From Pontibacter rufus (lineage in GTDB: Bacteria > Bacteroidota > Bacteroidia > Cytophagales > Hymenobacteraceae): DNA of 64,000 nt. A program made the translations under genes and the position numbers. Below, piece after piece: positions 8,686-16,978 of this stretch. The notes beneath the pieces were generated by a model. That model searched no databases. It worked only from the letters and a program-made list of their open reading frames with translations, and had not been told where the DNA came from. Every line of letters begins with the position of its first letter. Position 1 is the first letter of the stretch. The stretch is from contig NZ_JADQDR010000001.1 of assembly GCF_015694705.1 (NCBI RefSeq), positions 496,001 to 560,000 of the forward strand. The letters are read 5' to 3'.

Positions 8686-9363
8686 TTAATAGATGCCAAA
8701 CTCATCCTTAACGGCATCTTCGCTGGGAACGATTACACCGTCAACAACATGTATTATGCCGTCAGATGCTTCTATATCACCTTTCACGATGGTTGCGCCG
8801 CCTATGGTAACCATTGTGCCGCCCATACTTACGTCTACAGGAATATGGCGATCTTCTGAAAGCGCGATCTGCTGGGAAGTGTTAAACTGCATAGAAGGCA
8901 CTTTAGAGGGAAGTACGTGCGCCTGTATTACCCGCATCAGACTGGCTTTATTTTCCGGATTGAGCAACATTTCAAGTTTCTCTTTAGGCACCTTGGCAAA
9001 AGCCTCATTTGTTGGTGCAAAAAGGGTAAAACCATCTATACGCTCCAAATCAGACTCCATATCTGCCAGGTCAACCAGTGTTGCAAAGGTGGACAGGTTA
9101 GGGCTCTTTTTTATCAGGGTAAGTGCGTCGTACTGTTCTGTATTGTCGATGTCTTCAAACATTTCGCCAACCGGAACAGGGTTCTCTAAAGACAGAGATG
9201 CGATAGGAATTACTGCTACAGGAACTGATGCAACGGCAGCCACATCTAATGTATTGTCATCAGTTGCGGCGGCATCATTCATGCTTTCAGAACCAGCACA
9301 TCCGGCCAGTAAAAATGTTGAAACTGCTAAGGCAGTAAAAGTTTTAAAAATGTTCTTTCTCAT
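8686..9363 (-). CDS. Fasciclin-domain lipoprotein 3
   Basis: This 225-residue lipoprotein has the lipobox LLAGCAGSE (Cys about 22) and a Val/Ala-rich linker followed by one FAS1 domain (TLFAPTNEAFAKVP; C-terminal SDGIIHVVDGVIVPS). It is the most upstream of three tandem copies. The block GEMFEDIDNTEQYDALTLI is shared with copy 2. The 154 bp region between it and the downstream end of the protease gene (9364-9517) holds no gene; its promoter should lie there but I cannot name boxes. Confidence 0.88.
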   Translation of the reverse strand: MRKNIFKTFTALAVSTFLLAGCAGSESMNDAAATDDNTLDVAAVASVPVAVIPIASLSLENPVPVGEMFEDIDNTEQYDALTLIKKSPNLSTFATLVDLADMESDLERIDGFTLFAPTNEAFAKVPKEKLEMLLNPENKASLMRVIQAHVLPSKVPSMQFNTSQQIALSEDRHIPVDVSMGGTMVTIGGATIVKGDIEASDGIIHVVDGVIVPSEDAVKDEFGIY

Positions 9364-9517
9364 AGCTTTAGTTCAATTAAGTTAAACGTTGTATGCACAA
9401 GCATACCTACTTATTTAACTCTTGTTTATGAGAAATTGTTGAGACAGGAAGGGCATAAAAGCAGGCATAGAGAAAAATTTTCTTTACGTTCGCTAATAAA
9501 AAAAGGCCGTTCGCTTA

Positions 9518-10618
9518 TTAATTATAGACCTTTACTACAAAAACGTAGTCTTTTAGCTTCTTAAGCTGCTGTGGCCTCGGATTACCCGCTAAGGTATTGT
9601 TTTTTGGCAACGACATAGGCGCCAGCGAAGTAGTTTCCGGCAGTTCCTCTACCATCTGCATCAGGTAAGCCGACTTGATAGCAAAGGCTGCTCCCTCCTG
9701 GCCTGCCTGCTTGCCGCTGATAACGCCGATAAGATTGCCTTTGTCGTCAAACAGCGGGCCGCCGCTATTGCCGGGGTTCAGCGGAATAGAGATTTGATAG
9801 GAAGTAGTATCGCCTTCAAACCCGGAGGTAGAACTGAGGGAACCCTCGCCAAACACAATATCCTCGCGCGGATAACCCAGCGTGTATACATGTTCGCCCA
9901 AGTCAGACTCTGCTGTTTTAAAAGTATAGGGCAGTTTGCCGAAGCCAGAAAAAGAGGGGTCTTCTATTTTCAGGATGGAAAGATCATGGATTTGATCGCG
10001 GTATATTTCATTGACTTTATACTTTAGACCGGATTTGTTTTCAATGTAAATAGAGTCGCCGCCTTCTATCACATGCGAGTTGGTTACCAGATAGCCGTCG
10101 GCGCTGATGGCAAAACCTGTACCGCTGAAAGTGGCAGAACGGGGAGTTGCCGGCTTGGAGGCGTCGTTGATACCATTGATAATTTCTGTCTGTGCTTTCT
10201 TTAAACGTTCAACTTCCCGGCGAAGCTCCACATAGCGAACTGTCTGCTGCTGCACAGGCGCTTTCAGTTGCTGCACACTCCAGAGGGTGCCAAATATCGA
10301 GAGCAGTGAAACGCTTGCTGCCACGGCCATTGTTTGGGCATGTTGGTTAATGAACACGCGCCAGCCGGCTGTAGCTGTCTCACGCGTTGCAGGCACAGTT
10401 TCGGATTGCATGTCCGCATGCAGGCGGTTAAGCTTATTTTTGAGCAACTGGCGCTGGCCGTATTTCTGCAGTGTCTGCAGCAGCTGCCTGTGTTCAAGCA
10501 CCTGCCTGTTCAGGCGCGCATCATTATGGAGCAGGGCTTCGAAAGATGCCTGCTCCTCGGGAGCCATGTTGCCGTTGAGGTAACGCTCTATTTGTTCGTA
10601 AGCACGGTATTCTAACAT
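9518..10618 (-). CDS. Membrane anti-sigma-like protein fused to an HtrA/DegS-type serine protease
   Basis: This protein of 366 residues has three parts. Residues 1-95 (YEQIERYLNGNMAPEEQAS) look like the cytosolic head of Bacteroidota anti-sigma factors. Residues 97-115 form one membrane helix, followed by a short coiled coil (VELRREVERLKK). Residues about 160-330 are a trypsin-like protease with His182 (TNSHVIEGG), Asp212 (HDLSIL) and Ser285 (NPGNSGGPLF). No PDZ domain follows. ATG at 10618 is chosen because GGAGAAG lies just upstream; a TTG at 10633 would put that site inside the gene. It lies 49 bp after the ECF sigma gene. That it controls this sigma factor is inference from the domain order and position. 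Confidence 0.85.
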   Translation of the reverse strand: MLEYRAYEQIERYLNGNMAPEEQASFEALLHNDARLNRQVLEHRQLLQTLQKYGQRQLLKNKLNRLHADMQSETVPATRETATAGWRVFINQHAQTMAVAASVSLLSIFGTLWSVQQLKAPVQQQTVRYVELRREVERLKKAQTEIINGINDASKPATPRSATFSGTGFAISADGYLVTNSHVIEGGDSIYIENKSGLKYKVNEIYRDQIHDLSILKIEDPSFSGFGKLPYTFKTAESDLGEHVYTLGYPREDIVFGEGSLSSTSGFEGDTTSYQISIPLNPGNSGGPLFDDKGNLIGVISGKQAGQEGAAFAIKSAYLMQMVEELPETTSLAPMSLPKNNTLAGNPRPQQLKKLKDYVFVVKVYN

Positions 10619-10667
10619 CGTAATCTTCTCCAAGGCCTCACCGAAGCCAGACTGTTGAGCAGCCCTG

Positions 10668-11240
10668 TTACACCTCGGGCTTATAGGTAGAAAAAAACAG
10701 CTTTTTCAGGCGCTGCAGGCATTTATACTTCTGGTTTTTGGCGGTGTCCGTATTTACATAGCCAAACTTATCTGTAATATCCTGCATGTTCTGCAGGCGG
10801 ATGTAAAAATCTTCAAGTAAACTCCGGCAAGGTTCGCCAACCTGTTCCAGGGCTTCTGTCATCACGTTAAACTGGTGTTCCTGTTCTTCGTGATAGGGGA
10901 TGTCTTCCTCTACACTTACAAAATTCTCCGAGTCATCCAGTTTGCTGGCAAAGCGCCCTTTTTCAGCCAGGCGCTTCAGCCAGAGCCGGCGGCACACCGA
11001 GTAGAGGTATGTTTTAATCTGGCAGCTCAGCTCCAGCCGGCCCGCTTTAATTTTCTCGTAAAAAACGATGACAGCTTCCTGGTAAATGTCTTTTGCCTCG
11101 TCATCAGTTCCACTGTTGCTCAGAATAAAGTAAGAGATCACCGGAAAGTAAAGCCTGTACAGTTGCGCCAGGGCAGCATCTTCATCATTCCGGATACCCT
11201 CCACAATCGCTTCATCCGTCTCATACAAACGTTTCTTCAT
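10668..11240 (-). CDS. ECF-type RNA polymerase sigma factor
   Basis: This is a sigma-70 family extracytoplasmic-function sigma factor of 190 residues. Region 2 (LAQLYRLYFPVISYFILSN then AKDIYQEAVIVFYEKI) and region 4 (LLEDFYIRLQNMQDITDKF, TAKNQKYKCLQRLKKLF) are recognisable. ATG at 11240 is preferred to a TTG at 11249. The gene heads an operon with the anti-sigma/protease gene. Its upstream region carries GGGTTAC-N15-GTATAAA, and a matching two-box site faces the opposite way in front of a small lipoprotein gene, so it probably drives its own operon. What stress it answers to is unknown. Confidence 0.9.
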   Translation of the reverse strand: MKKRLYETDEAIVEGIRNDEDAALAQLYRLYFPVISYFILSNSGTDDEAKDIYQEAVIVFYEKIKAGRLELSCQIKTYLYSVCRRLWLKRLAEKGRFASKLDDSENFVSVEEDIPYHEEQEHQFNVMTEALEQVGEPCRSLLEDFYIRLQNMQDITDKFGYVNTDTAKNQKYKCLQRLKKLFFSTYKPEV

Positions 11241-11251
11241 TCCGTTCAATA

Positions 11252-11280
11252 TTTATACCTGTTTCTGCTGTTTGTAACCC
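11252..11280 (-). promoter_or_regulatory. Putative ECF promoter of the sigma operon
   Basis: On the minus strand GGGTTAC (11280-11274), 15 bases, then GTATAAA (11258-11252) end about 12 bp before the sigma start codon. The same two boxes with 16 bp spacing occur on the plus strand at 11315-11344. Shared boxes and ECF-like spacing suggest recognition by the sigma factor itself (inference). Confidence 0.5.
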
Positions 11281-11314
11281 AATAAAAATTATTTTTTATT
11301 TTTTCTGAAAAGGC

Positions 11315-11344
11315 GGGTTACCTAAAGCTGTGTTCCTGTATGAA
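11315..11344 (+). promoter_or_regulatory. Putative ECF promoter of the divergent lipoprotein gene
   Basis: GGGTTAC at 11315-11321, then 16 bases, then GTATGAA at 11338-11344. It mirrors the site upstream of the sigma factor and lies about 40 bp before the lipoprotein start codon. Confidence 0.5.
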
Positions 11345-11383
11345 GTGAAAATCGAAACCAAACACTTAATCACAAAACACAAA

Positions 11384-11602
11384 ATGAAAAATCTATTTAA
11401 ATTCGCTTTCGTTGCTTTTGCTCTTACTGCTTTCACTGCTTGTGGCGACCAAGGAGCTGCTACTGAAACTGAAGGCGTTGAAACTACTGAAGAAGCTACT
11501 GACGCTACTTTAGAGGAGGCTACTCCAGCTGATGCTGACATGGATGCTACCATGCCAGCTGATACAACTGTTGCGGTTGACTCTGCTACTGTAGTTGAGT
11601 AA
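11384..11602 (+). CDS. Small acidic lipoprotein, divergent from the ECF sigma operon
   Basis: A 72-residue protein: signal peptide MKNLFKFAFVAFALTAFTAC with a lipobox, then a mature part made almost only of Ala, Thr, Glu, Asp and Val (ETTEEATDATLEEATPADADM). No folded domain is evident. Codon use is very unlike the neighbours: GCT, ACT and GAA are used nearly throughout, as in very highly expressed genes. The start at 11384 removes 18 upstream residues that lack signal features. A strong terminator follows. It may be a target or reporter of the adjacent sigma system; that is inference from position and shared promoter boxes. Confidence 0.8.
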   Translation: MKNLFKFAFVAFALTAFTACGDQGAATETEGVETTEEATDATLEEATPADADMDATMPADTTVAVDSATVVE

Positions 11603-11644
11603 TTATAACGGAACGAAGGCATTAAGCTTCTAGTTCTAAATTTA

Positions 11645-11678
11645 CAGCGGGCTCCGTGCATTAGTGCGGAGCCCGCTG
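11645..11678 (+). terminator. Terminator after the acidic lipoprotein gene
   Basis: A 12 bp perfect stem (CAGCGGGCTCCG at 11645-11656 with its complement at 11667-11678) is followed by CTTTTT. Confidence 0.85.
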
Positions 11679-11761
11679 CTTTTTACCGCTATTACAATAA
11701 AGCTTACCTGAGCCTGAAACAGTAAACCGGCCTGATGGGGTGACTTCTCTTCTTAGCAGTT

Positions 11762-12952
11762 TCAGCTACTTTTTTCGCGTCGGCGGCGTGCTATTTCCTT
11801 CTGAATGAGCACAAGCTCCCGGCTGCTTTGCCCGGCTATGGCTGTGTTCTCGTTGGCGCGGCGCAGCAGGTAAGGCATCACAGCATCTACCGGACCATAA
11901 GGCACATACTTGGCTACATTATAACCCGCTTTGGCCAGGTTGTACGACAGGTTATCACTCATGCCATAAAGCTGGGCAAAGTATACGCGCTCATCATCCG
12001 GAGCAATATGATGCTCCTGCATCAGTTCCATCAACAGTGAGCAGCTTGCCTCGTTGTGTGTACCGGCACAGAAAGAAATATGGTTGATGTGCGCCACACA
12101 AAATGCAAGCGCTGCATTATACAAATCATCAGATGCCTGTTTGGTCGGGTTAATGGGGCTTTGATAGCCTTGCTCCTGTGCGCGTTTACGCTCCTTTTCC
12201 ATGTAGGCGCCCCGTACCGGTTTGGCACCTAATATATAGCCGCCAGCCACCGCCTGCGCATAATCACGCTTAATTACATCCAGCCTGTCGAGGCGGTAGA
12301 GTTGGTAAGTGTTGTATACAATGGCTCTTTCTTTGTTGTAAAGCGCCATCATCTCGTACGTCAGGTTGTCTACTGTTTCCTGAAACCAGCTTTCCTCGGC
12401 ATCCACAAAAACACGCACACCGGCTTCGTAGCAGCGCTGGCAAATAGCGTTTACACGGTCGCGGCCCCGCTCAAAAGCGCCGCGTTCATCGGCTGTCAGT
12501 TCCTGGCGTGCCTGTACTTTCTCCAGCAGACCGGTATCCACCAATCCGGTAACTTTAAACACCGAAAACGGGATGTGCGGGTTGTTACGTGCTTTTTCTA
12601 TGGTTCTGAGGATCTCGTCGCGTGTGGCGTCGAAGCTTTTCTCGTTGCCTTCGCCTTCTACCGAGTAATCCAGGATGGCGCCAATGTTATAGTCGCCTAG
12701 TTCCTGTATCGCCCTTTCAACCTCGTGCAGGTTTTCGCCGCCGCAGAAATGCCGGAAAATAGTAGGCTTCACAATAAATTTAACCGGCAGGTGTAAATGA
12801 AGCGCGGTATTCAGCAAACCGCCGCCAATTTTAACAAGCGCGTTGCTGTTCATTGCTTTAAACAGCAGGTACATCTTATAAAGCTCAGCATTTGACTTGG
12901 AAGCAAATGCAGTGGCTGTATTATCAAAAGATACGTTGGTAACGGGGCTCAT
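11762..12952 (-). CDS. Proline dehydrogenase
   Basis: Stand-alone proline dehydrogenase (FAD-dependent, first step of proline breakdown to glutamate) of 396 residues. The TIM-barrel motifs are present: VDAEESW, LGAKPVRGAYMEKER (substrate arginines region), AGTHNEAS, FAQLYGMSDNLSY, KYVPYGPVDAVMPYLLRRANEN. The last is the signature that holds proline and FAD. ATG at 12952 is preferred to TTG at 12973; AGGGA lies 14 bases upstream. No pyrroline-5-carboxylate dehydrogenase lies nearby, so the second step is encoded elsewhere. It ends convergently with the lipoprotein gene. Confidence 0.93.
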   Translation of the reverse strand: MSPVTNVSFDNTATAFASKSNAELYKMYLLFKAMNSNALVKIGGGLLNTALHLHLPVKFIVKPTIFRHFCGGENLHEVERAIQELGDYNIGAILDYSVEGEGNEKSFDATRDEILRTIEKARNNPHIPFSVFKVTGLVDTGLLEKVQARQELTADERGAFERGRDRVNAICQRCYEAGVRVFVDAEESWFQETVDNLTYEMMALYNKERAIVYNTYQLYRLDRLDVIKRDYAQAVAGGYILGAKPVRGAYMEKERKRAQEQGYQSPINPTKQASDDLYNAALAFCVAHINHISFCAGTHNEASCSLLMELMQEHHIAPDDERVYFAQLYGMSDNLSYNLAKAGYNVAKYVPYGPVDAVMPYLLRRANENTAIAGQSSRELVLIQKEIARRRREKSS

Positions 12953-13329
12953 GAAGTATAAATTTCCCTGCAAAGATAGCGCATCAGGCCCATTTCAACA
13001 TCATACTTCCGGATAGTTGTACTACTGGTTTAAGCCCGGAAGGCGGCTGTGCCGGATTATGGGCAATGCTTCGTGCTTTACTTTTTTATTTGGTTATATT
13101 TGCCACAAGGCTTACCGGGCATGATGTTTAAGCCGGGTAAGTTGTTGTAGTGCTGAATTGCTAAATGGTTAATTGCTGATTGTTATGTTTGAAACATACA
13201 GGCCTCAACTCTTTAACTTTTTAAATAGCCGGGCCCAGTTAAATATATACGATTTATGTATAATATTTTGGTAATTAACATATTGGCACATTAATGAATT
13301 AGCACATTTACTTAACTCTCTGACGCAGA
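12953..13329. promoter_or_regulatory. Intergenic region upstream of aroB
   Basis: This 377 bp gap between divergent genes has no coding potential that I can support. TATATTTG at 13095-13102 and TATGTTTG at 13184-13191 both fit the -7 consensus TAnnTTTG on the plus strand, but neither has a well-spaced TTTG. The stretch 13150-13310 is notably A+T-rich. Confidence 0.35.
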
Positions 13330-14367
13330 ATGACAGAAACCATACATATTGGCGACAGTGTATTGCAGGAACTAACAACGCTGCTGCAAAACCGGGCTTT
13401 CAGCAAAGTAGCGGTGCTGGCAGATGAAAATACCCTGGTGCATTGTTACCCCGCTATAAAGCCATACTTGCCGGCCCACGAACTTATTCAGGTAAAAAGC
13501 GGCGAAGAGCATAAAACGCTGCAAACCTGCGAGCATATCTGGCAACGCATGACGGAACTGCACCTGGATCGCTGGTCGGTGCTCGTGAACCTGGGTGGCG
13601 GCGTAATCGGCGACATGGGCGGTTTCTGTGCGGCTGTGTTTAAGCGCGGTTTATACTTTGTGCAGGTGCCTACCACGCTGCTGGCGCAGGTAGATGCCAG
13701 TGTAGGCGGCAAAACCGGCATAGATTTTCATGGGCTCAAAAATCACATCGGGGTATACCAGGAGCCGCAGGCGGTTTTTATTGATCCAGCCTTTTTGCAG
13801 ACGCTTCCGCCCCGGCAAATTAAATCCGGTTATGCCGAAATTATCAAGCATTGGCTGATTGCTGATGGGCCAGCTTTTGAAGAACAACGCTACGTTGGCC
13901 TGTTTGTAGAAAATTGGGAAGAAATTATCCGGCAATCAGTAAGTATAAAAGCCCGGGTAGTGGAGGCCGATCCGCTGGAAGGCGGTTACCGCAAAGTGCT
14001 GAACTTTGGCCATACCGTAGGGCACGCTATAGAAAGCTACCTGCTGGAGCAGCCAGGCCGGGCATTGCTGCACGGCGAAGCCATTGCTATAGGTATGCTT
14101 TGCGAGGCCTGGCTGTCAGTAAAACATAAGTTGCTGACGCAGGAAGAACTGGAAAAGATAGAAACTTTCCTGATTTCAATTTATGAGAAAATTTCGCTGG
14201 CAGGGGCAGACATCCAAAGTATAGCACAGCTGGCCTTACAGGATAAAAAAAATACAAACGCCACCATTAACTGTACCTTGCTGAACGGCATCGGGAAAGC
14301 CGTTTACGACCAGCCTGTTACATTGCAGGAGATCCGGGAATCATTGCATTACTATACGTCACTATGA
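13330..14367 (+). CDS. aroB: 3-dehydroquinate synthase
   Basis: Second step of the shikimate pathway: converts DAHP to 3-dehydroquinate using NAD and a divalent metal. Key motifs are VNLGGGVIGDMGGFCAA (NAD-binding), GGKTGIDF, and metal ligands in YAEIIKHWL (Glu) and LNFGHTVGHAIES (His). The length of 345 residues is normal. Its last four bases overlap the aroA start (ATGA), so the two are translationally coupled. The pair supplies chorismate precursors. Confidence 0.96.
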   Translation: MTETIHIGDSVLQELTTLLQNRAFSKVAVLADENTLVHCYPAIKPYLPAHELIQVKSGEEHKTLQTCEHIWQRMTELHLDRWSVLVNLGGGVIGDMGGFCAAVFKRGLYFVQVPTTLLAQVDASVGGKTGIDFHGLKNHIGVYQEPQAVFIDPAFLQTLPPRQIKSGYAEIIKHWLIADGPAFEEQRYVGLFVENWEEIIRQSVSIKARVVEADPLEGGYRKVLNFGHTVGHAIESYLLEQPGRALLHGEAIAIGMLCEAWLSVKHKLLTQEELEKIETFLISIYEKISLAGADIQSIAQLALQDKKNTNATINCTLLNGIGKAVYDQPVTLQEIRESLHYYTSL

Positions 14368-15590
14368 GCCAAAGCATTACCCTTAGTCACCCCAACAACA
14401 TTCTGAAAGGAAGTATAAAGTTGCCAGCTTCTAAAAGTGAGGCCAACCGCGCGCTCATTATTGCGGCGCTATCAGGAGAACAGGCTGAATTGGAGAACTT
14501 ATCGGAAGCCAACGATACGCAACTGCTGCAGCGCCTGCTGAAGAGCCGTGAAGAAACGATTGATGCCGAAGATGCCGGTACGGTAATGCGCTTTCTGACT
14601 GCTTATTATGCTGTAACAGGCCAGCAAAAAATACTGACCGGTACGCCACGCATGTGCCAACGGCCCATAAAGGTGCTGGTTGAGGCGCTGCGTACGCTGG
14701 GAGCAAGTATAGATTATCTGGGTGAGGAAGGATATCCGCCTATGAAAATAAACGGTTTCAGTGGCAATGGAAATAAGCACCTGAAGATACGCAGCGACAT
14801 CAGCAGCCAGTACATTTCTGCCCTGCTGATGGTAGGGCCGCTGCTGCCGGAAGGATTGGAACTGGAGCTGGAAGGCAAGATTGGCTCACGGCCATACATT
14901 GAAATGACGCTTTCGCTGATGCATCATTTTGGCGTGTCGGCTGATTTTACAGAGAATACCATTACTGTGCCGCATCAGCCATATAAAGCTGCCCGTTTCA
15001 TGGTAGAGTCAGACTGGTCGGCAGCGAGTTACTGGTATAGCCTGGTGGCTTTGGCAAAAGAGGCGGAGATTACGCTGCTGGGTCTAAAAGAGCAGTCTTT
15101 TCAGGGCGACCGCGCCATTGTGGACATTATGTATAAACTGGGTGTGTATACTTCGTTTACCGCGCAAGGCGTACAACTAACCAAAAAGCACCACGAAAAA
15201 CAAGTAGCTTTAGACTTCTCGGACTGCCCTGATCTGGCCCAGACGGTTGTTGCACTTTGTGCAGCACTTGGCGTTACGCTGGAGATGACAGGCCTGGAAA
15301 GCCTGCGCATCAAAGAAACAGACCGCATCCAGGCGCTGCAGATTGAAGTGCTGGAAACCGGCGCCTCGTTGCAGGAGATTACGCCGGGCGTATTCCGCTT
15401 AGAACCGGGTATCCTTGCCAAAAAGGAACTTTCGTTCCGCACGTACCAGGACCACCGCATGGCCATGGCTTTTGCGCCACTTGCCTTGCTGGAGCCCGTG
15501 CATATTCAGGGACCCAGCGTCGTCCGTAAATCCTACCCCCGGTTCTGGGAAGATTTGGAGAAAGTGGGGTTTGTGGTGAACCAAGCGTAG
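14364..15590 (+). CDS. aroA: 3-phosphoshikimate 1-carboxyvinyltransferase (EPSP synthase)
   Basis: EPSP synthase transfers an enolpyruvyl group from PEP to shikimate-3-phosphate. Visible signatures are LPASKSEANRALIIAAL (N-terminal KS.S.R), DAGTVMRFLTAYYA (the classical GTxxR motif) and ETDRIQAL; EDHRMAMAF-like YQDHRMAMAF is near the C-terminus. At 408 residues it is within the usual range. It overlaps aroB by 4 bp, and a small unknown gene begins at the base after its stop codon. Confidence 0.96.
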   Translation: MSQSITLSHPNNILKGSIKLPASKSEANRALIIAALSGEQAELENLSEANDTQLLQRLLKSREETIDAEDAGTVMRFLTAYYAVTGQQKILTGTPRMCQRPIKVLVEALRTLGASIDYLGEEGYPPMKINGFSGNGNKHLKIRSDISSQYISALLMVGPLLPEGLELELEGKIGSRPYIEMTLSLMHHFGVSADFTENTITVPHQPYKAARFMVESDWSAASYWYSLVALAKEAEITLLGLKEQSFQGDRAIVDIMYKLGVYTSFTAQGVQLTKKHHEKQVALDFSDCPDLAQTVVALCAALGVTLEMTGLESLRIKETDRIQALQIEVLETGASLQEITPGVFRLEPGILAKKELSFRTYQDHRMAMAFAPLALLEPVHIQGPSVVRKSYPRFWEDLEKVGFVVNQA

Positions 15591-16115
15591 ATGGCTGAGC
15601 GGCACCTGTATGGCGATGGGGCTAAAATAGAAGAGCTGCTTCGGGAAATGGAGTTGGTAGAATTGGCTGCAGGGGGCTGGGCTGCGGTTTATAAGCATAA
15701 TGCTACCGGTGCATTTTGGATGAAGTATCATACTATGTCCGGAAGTCAGGGCGGAGGCTATGTACAGCTTATCAGATTGCCTCTACCTTCAACTGAACAG
15801 CTCATAAGCATAGCTTTATATTCCCAGTTTGAGGATGAAGCGCTTGCCGCTATACTACGCCTTGTAGACGAGGAGGCAATTGAGCAGAAGGATTTCCGGC
15901 ATCAGCTATTAAATCAGCTGGAAGAGCAAAACCTGTCCGGCTTAAGTAGCAGTCAGAAACTGCGGATACAAAGAATAATTAAACTATCGGCGCTGGATAA
16001 TCCGATGAATAGGTGGGAAGTGCTGAATAAAAGTGCAGCTCAGGTGCAACAGGAGGCTTTATATTTTAAGACAGCTGCCGACAGGGCAAAACTTCTGCTC
16101 AAAAGGGTGCTATAA
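15591..16115 (+). CDS. Hypothetical protein following aroA
   Basis: I do not recognise this 174-residue protein. The ATG follows the aroA stop codon directly, so it is probably translated from the same mRNA. The N-terminal half contains WAAVYKHNATGAFWMKYHTMS and a Gly-rich turn. The C-terminal half is helical and charged (EEAIEQKDFRHQLLNQLEEQ). There is no signal peptide and no membrane segment. It ends one base before the stop codon of the convergent binding-protein gene. A link to aromatic synthesis is not implied by anything beyond position. Confidence 0.7.
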   Translation: MAERHLYGDGAKIEELLREMELVELAAGGWAAVYKHNATGAFWMKYHTMSGSQGGGYVQLIRLPLPSTEQLISIALYSQFEDEALAAILRLVDEEAIEQKDFRHQLLNQLEEQNLSGLSSSQKLRIQRIIKLSALDNPMNRWEVLNKSAAQVQQEALYFKTAADRAKLLLKRVL

Positions 16116-16913
16116 TTAAAGGTAAAACAGCTTCTCCACTTCGTATACCAACTGCTGCAAATACGCCGGTGCGTGCAGCAACCGGCTGCCGTACCAACTG
16201 AACATTTCCCCGTCAACTACTTTTACCAGCGCCTGCGGACATAGCTTCTGAAACTCAGCAATATGTTTTTCTTTAAACGGATACGGCTCCGAAGATAAAA
16301 ATATAAGCTGCGGATTAGCCTTTTGCAGTTGTTCCGTTGTAATCTCAGGATAACGTGGCAGATCGGCAAATGCATTGCTAAAGCCGCAGCGTTGCAGCAT
16401 ATGGTTGATAATGTTATGACTGCCTGCGATCATGTATGGTTTTCGCCAGATAAAGTAAGCGGTTTTAATACCTGGCTGAAGCGGCTCTAACTCCTTAAAA
16501 CTTGTGTTTATACTTTGTGCAAGTTTCTGCGCCTTTGCCCTGGTGCCTGCCAGCTGCCCCACCTGCTGCATCATGTCCAGCGCATCTTCCAAAGTATAAA
16601 TATCGCTCATCCATACTTTATACTTGCGCTGCAAAGCTTCAATCCCTTCTTTGTAGTTCTCTTCCCTGTTGCCGATAATCAAATCAGGTTGCAGGGCATC
16701 AATTTTATCGAAGTGGAAATTCTTGGTGCCGCCAATAATGGTTTTATACTTGATGGCGGCTGCCGGGTGAATGCAGAATTTGGTAACACCCACGATGCGA
16801 TCAGCCAGGCCTAAATCAAACAGCAACTCCGTTTGTGAAGGCACGAGTGATACAATGCGTTGCGGCAAGTAAGGCATTGTAAGCTGCTGGCCCATCTGGT
16901 CAGTAAAAATCAT
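16116..16913 (-). CDS. ABC transporter substrate-binding-like protein (BtuF/TroA fold)
   Basis: A periplasmic-binding-protein fold of the cobalamin/iron-chelate class. QRIVSLVPSQTELLFDLGL and VGVTKFCIHP are the N-lobe signatures; DALQPDLIIGNREENYKEG and PQLIFLSSEPYPF follow. Length is 265 residues. Unlike true exported BtuF, it starts without any signal peptide, and no permease or ATPase gene is adjacent. It may be a soluble cytosolic derivative. A ligand cannot be assigned. Confidence 0.8.
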   Translation of the reverse strand: MIFTDQMGQQLTMPYLPQRIVSLVPSQTELLFDLGLADRIVGVTKFCIHPAAAIKYKTIIGGTKNFHFDKIDALQPDLIIGNREENYKEGIEALQRKYKVWMSDIYTLEDALDMMQQVGQLAGTRAKAQKLAQSINTSFKELEPLQPGIKTAYFIWRKPYMIAGSHNIINHMLQRCGFSNAFADLPRYPEITTEQLQKANPQLIFLSSEPYPFKEKHIAEFQKLCPQALVKVVDGEMFSWYGSRLLHAPAYLQQLVYEVEKLFYL

Positions 16914-16929
16914 AAGCTTGTAAAATTAA

Positions 16930-16961
16930 AAACCCGGCAGGTTTTTAAGTCTGCCGGGTTT
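16930..16961 (-). terminator. Terminator after the M42 peptidase gene
   Basis: An 11 bp perfect stem (AAACCCGGCAG and its complement) with a 10 base loop lies 18 bp past the peptidase stop codon and before the binding-protein start. Confidence 0.8.
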
Positions 16962-16978
16962 ACCATAAAGTATAAATC

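Noticed and set aside
9480..9520. Direct repeat GTTCGCTAAT / GTTCGCTTAT as a terminator of the protease gene
   Set aside because: It is a direct, not inverted, repeat and cannot form a stem.
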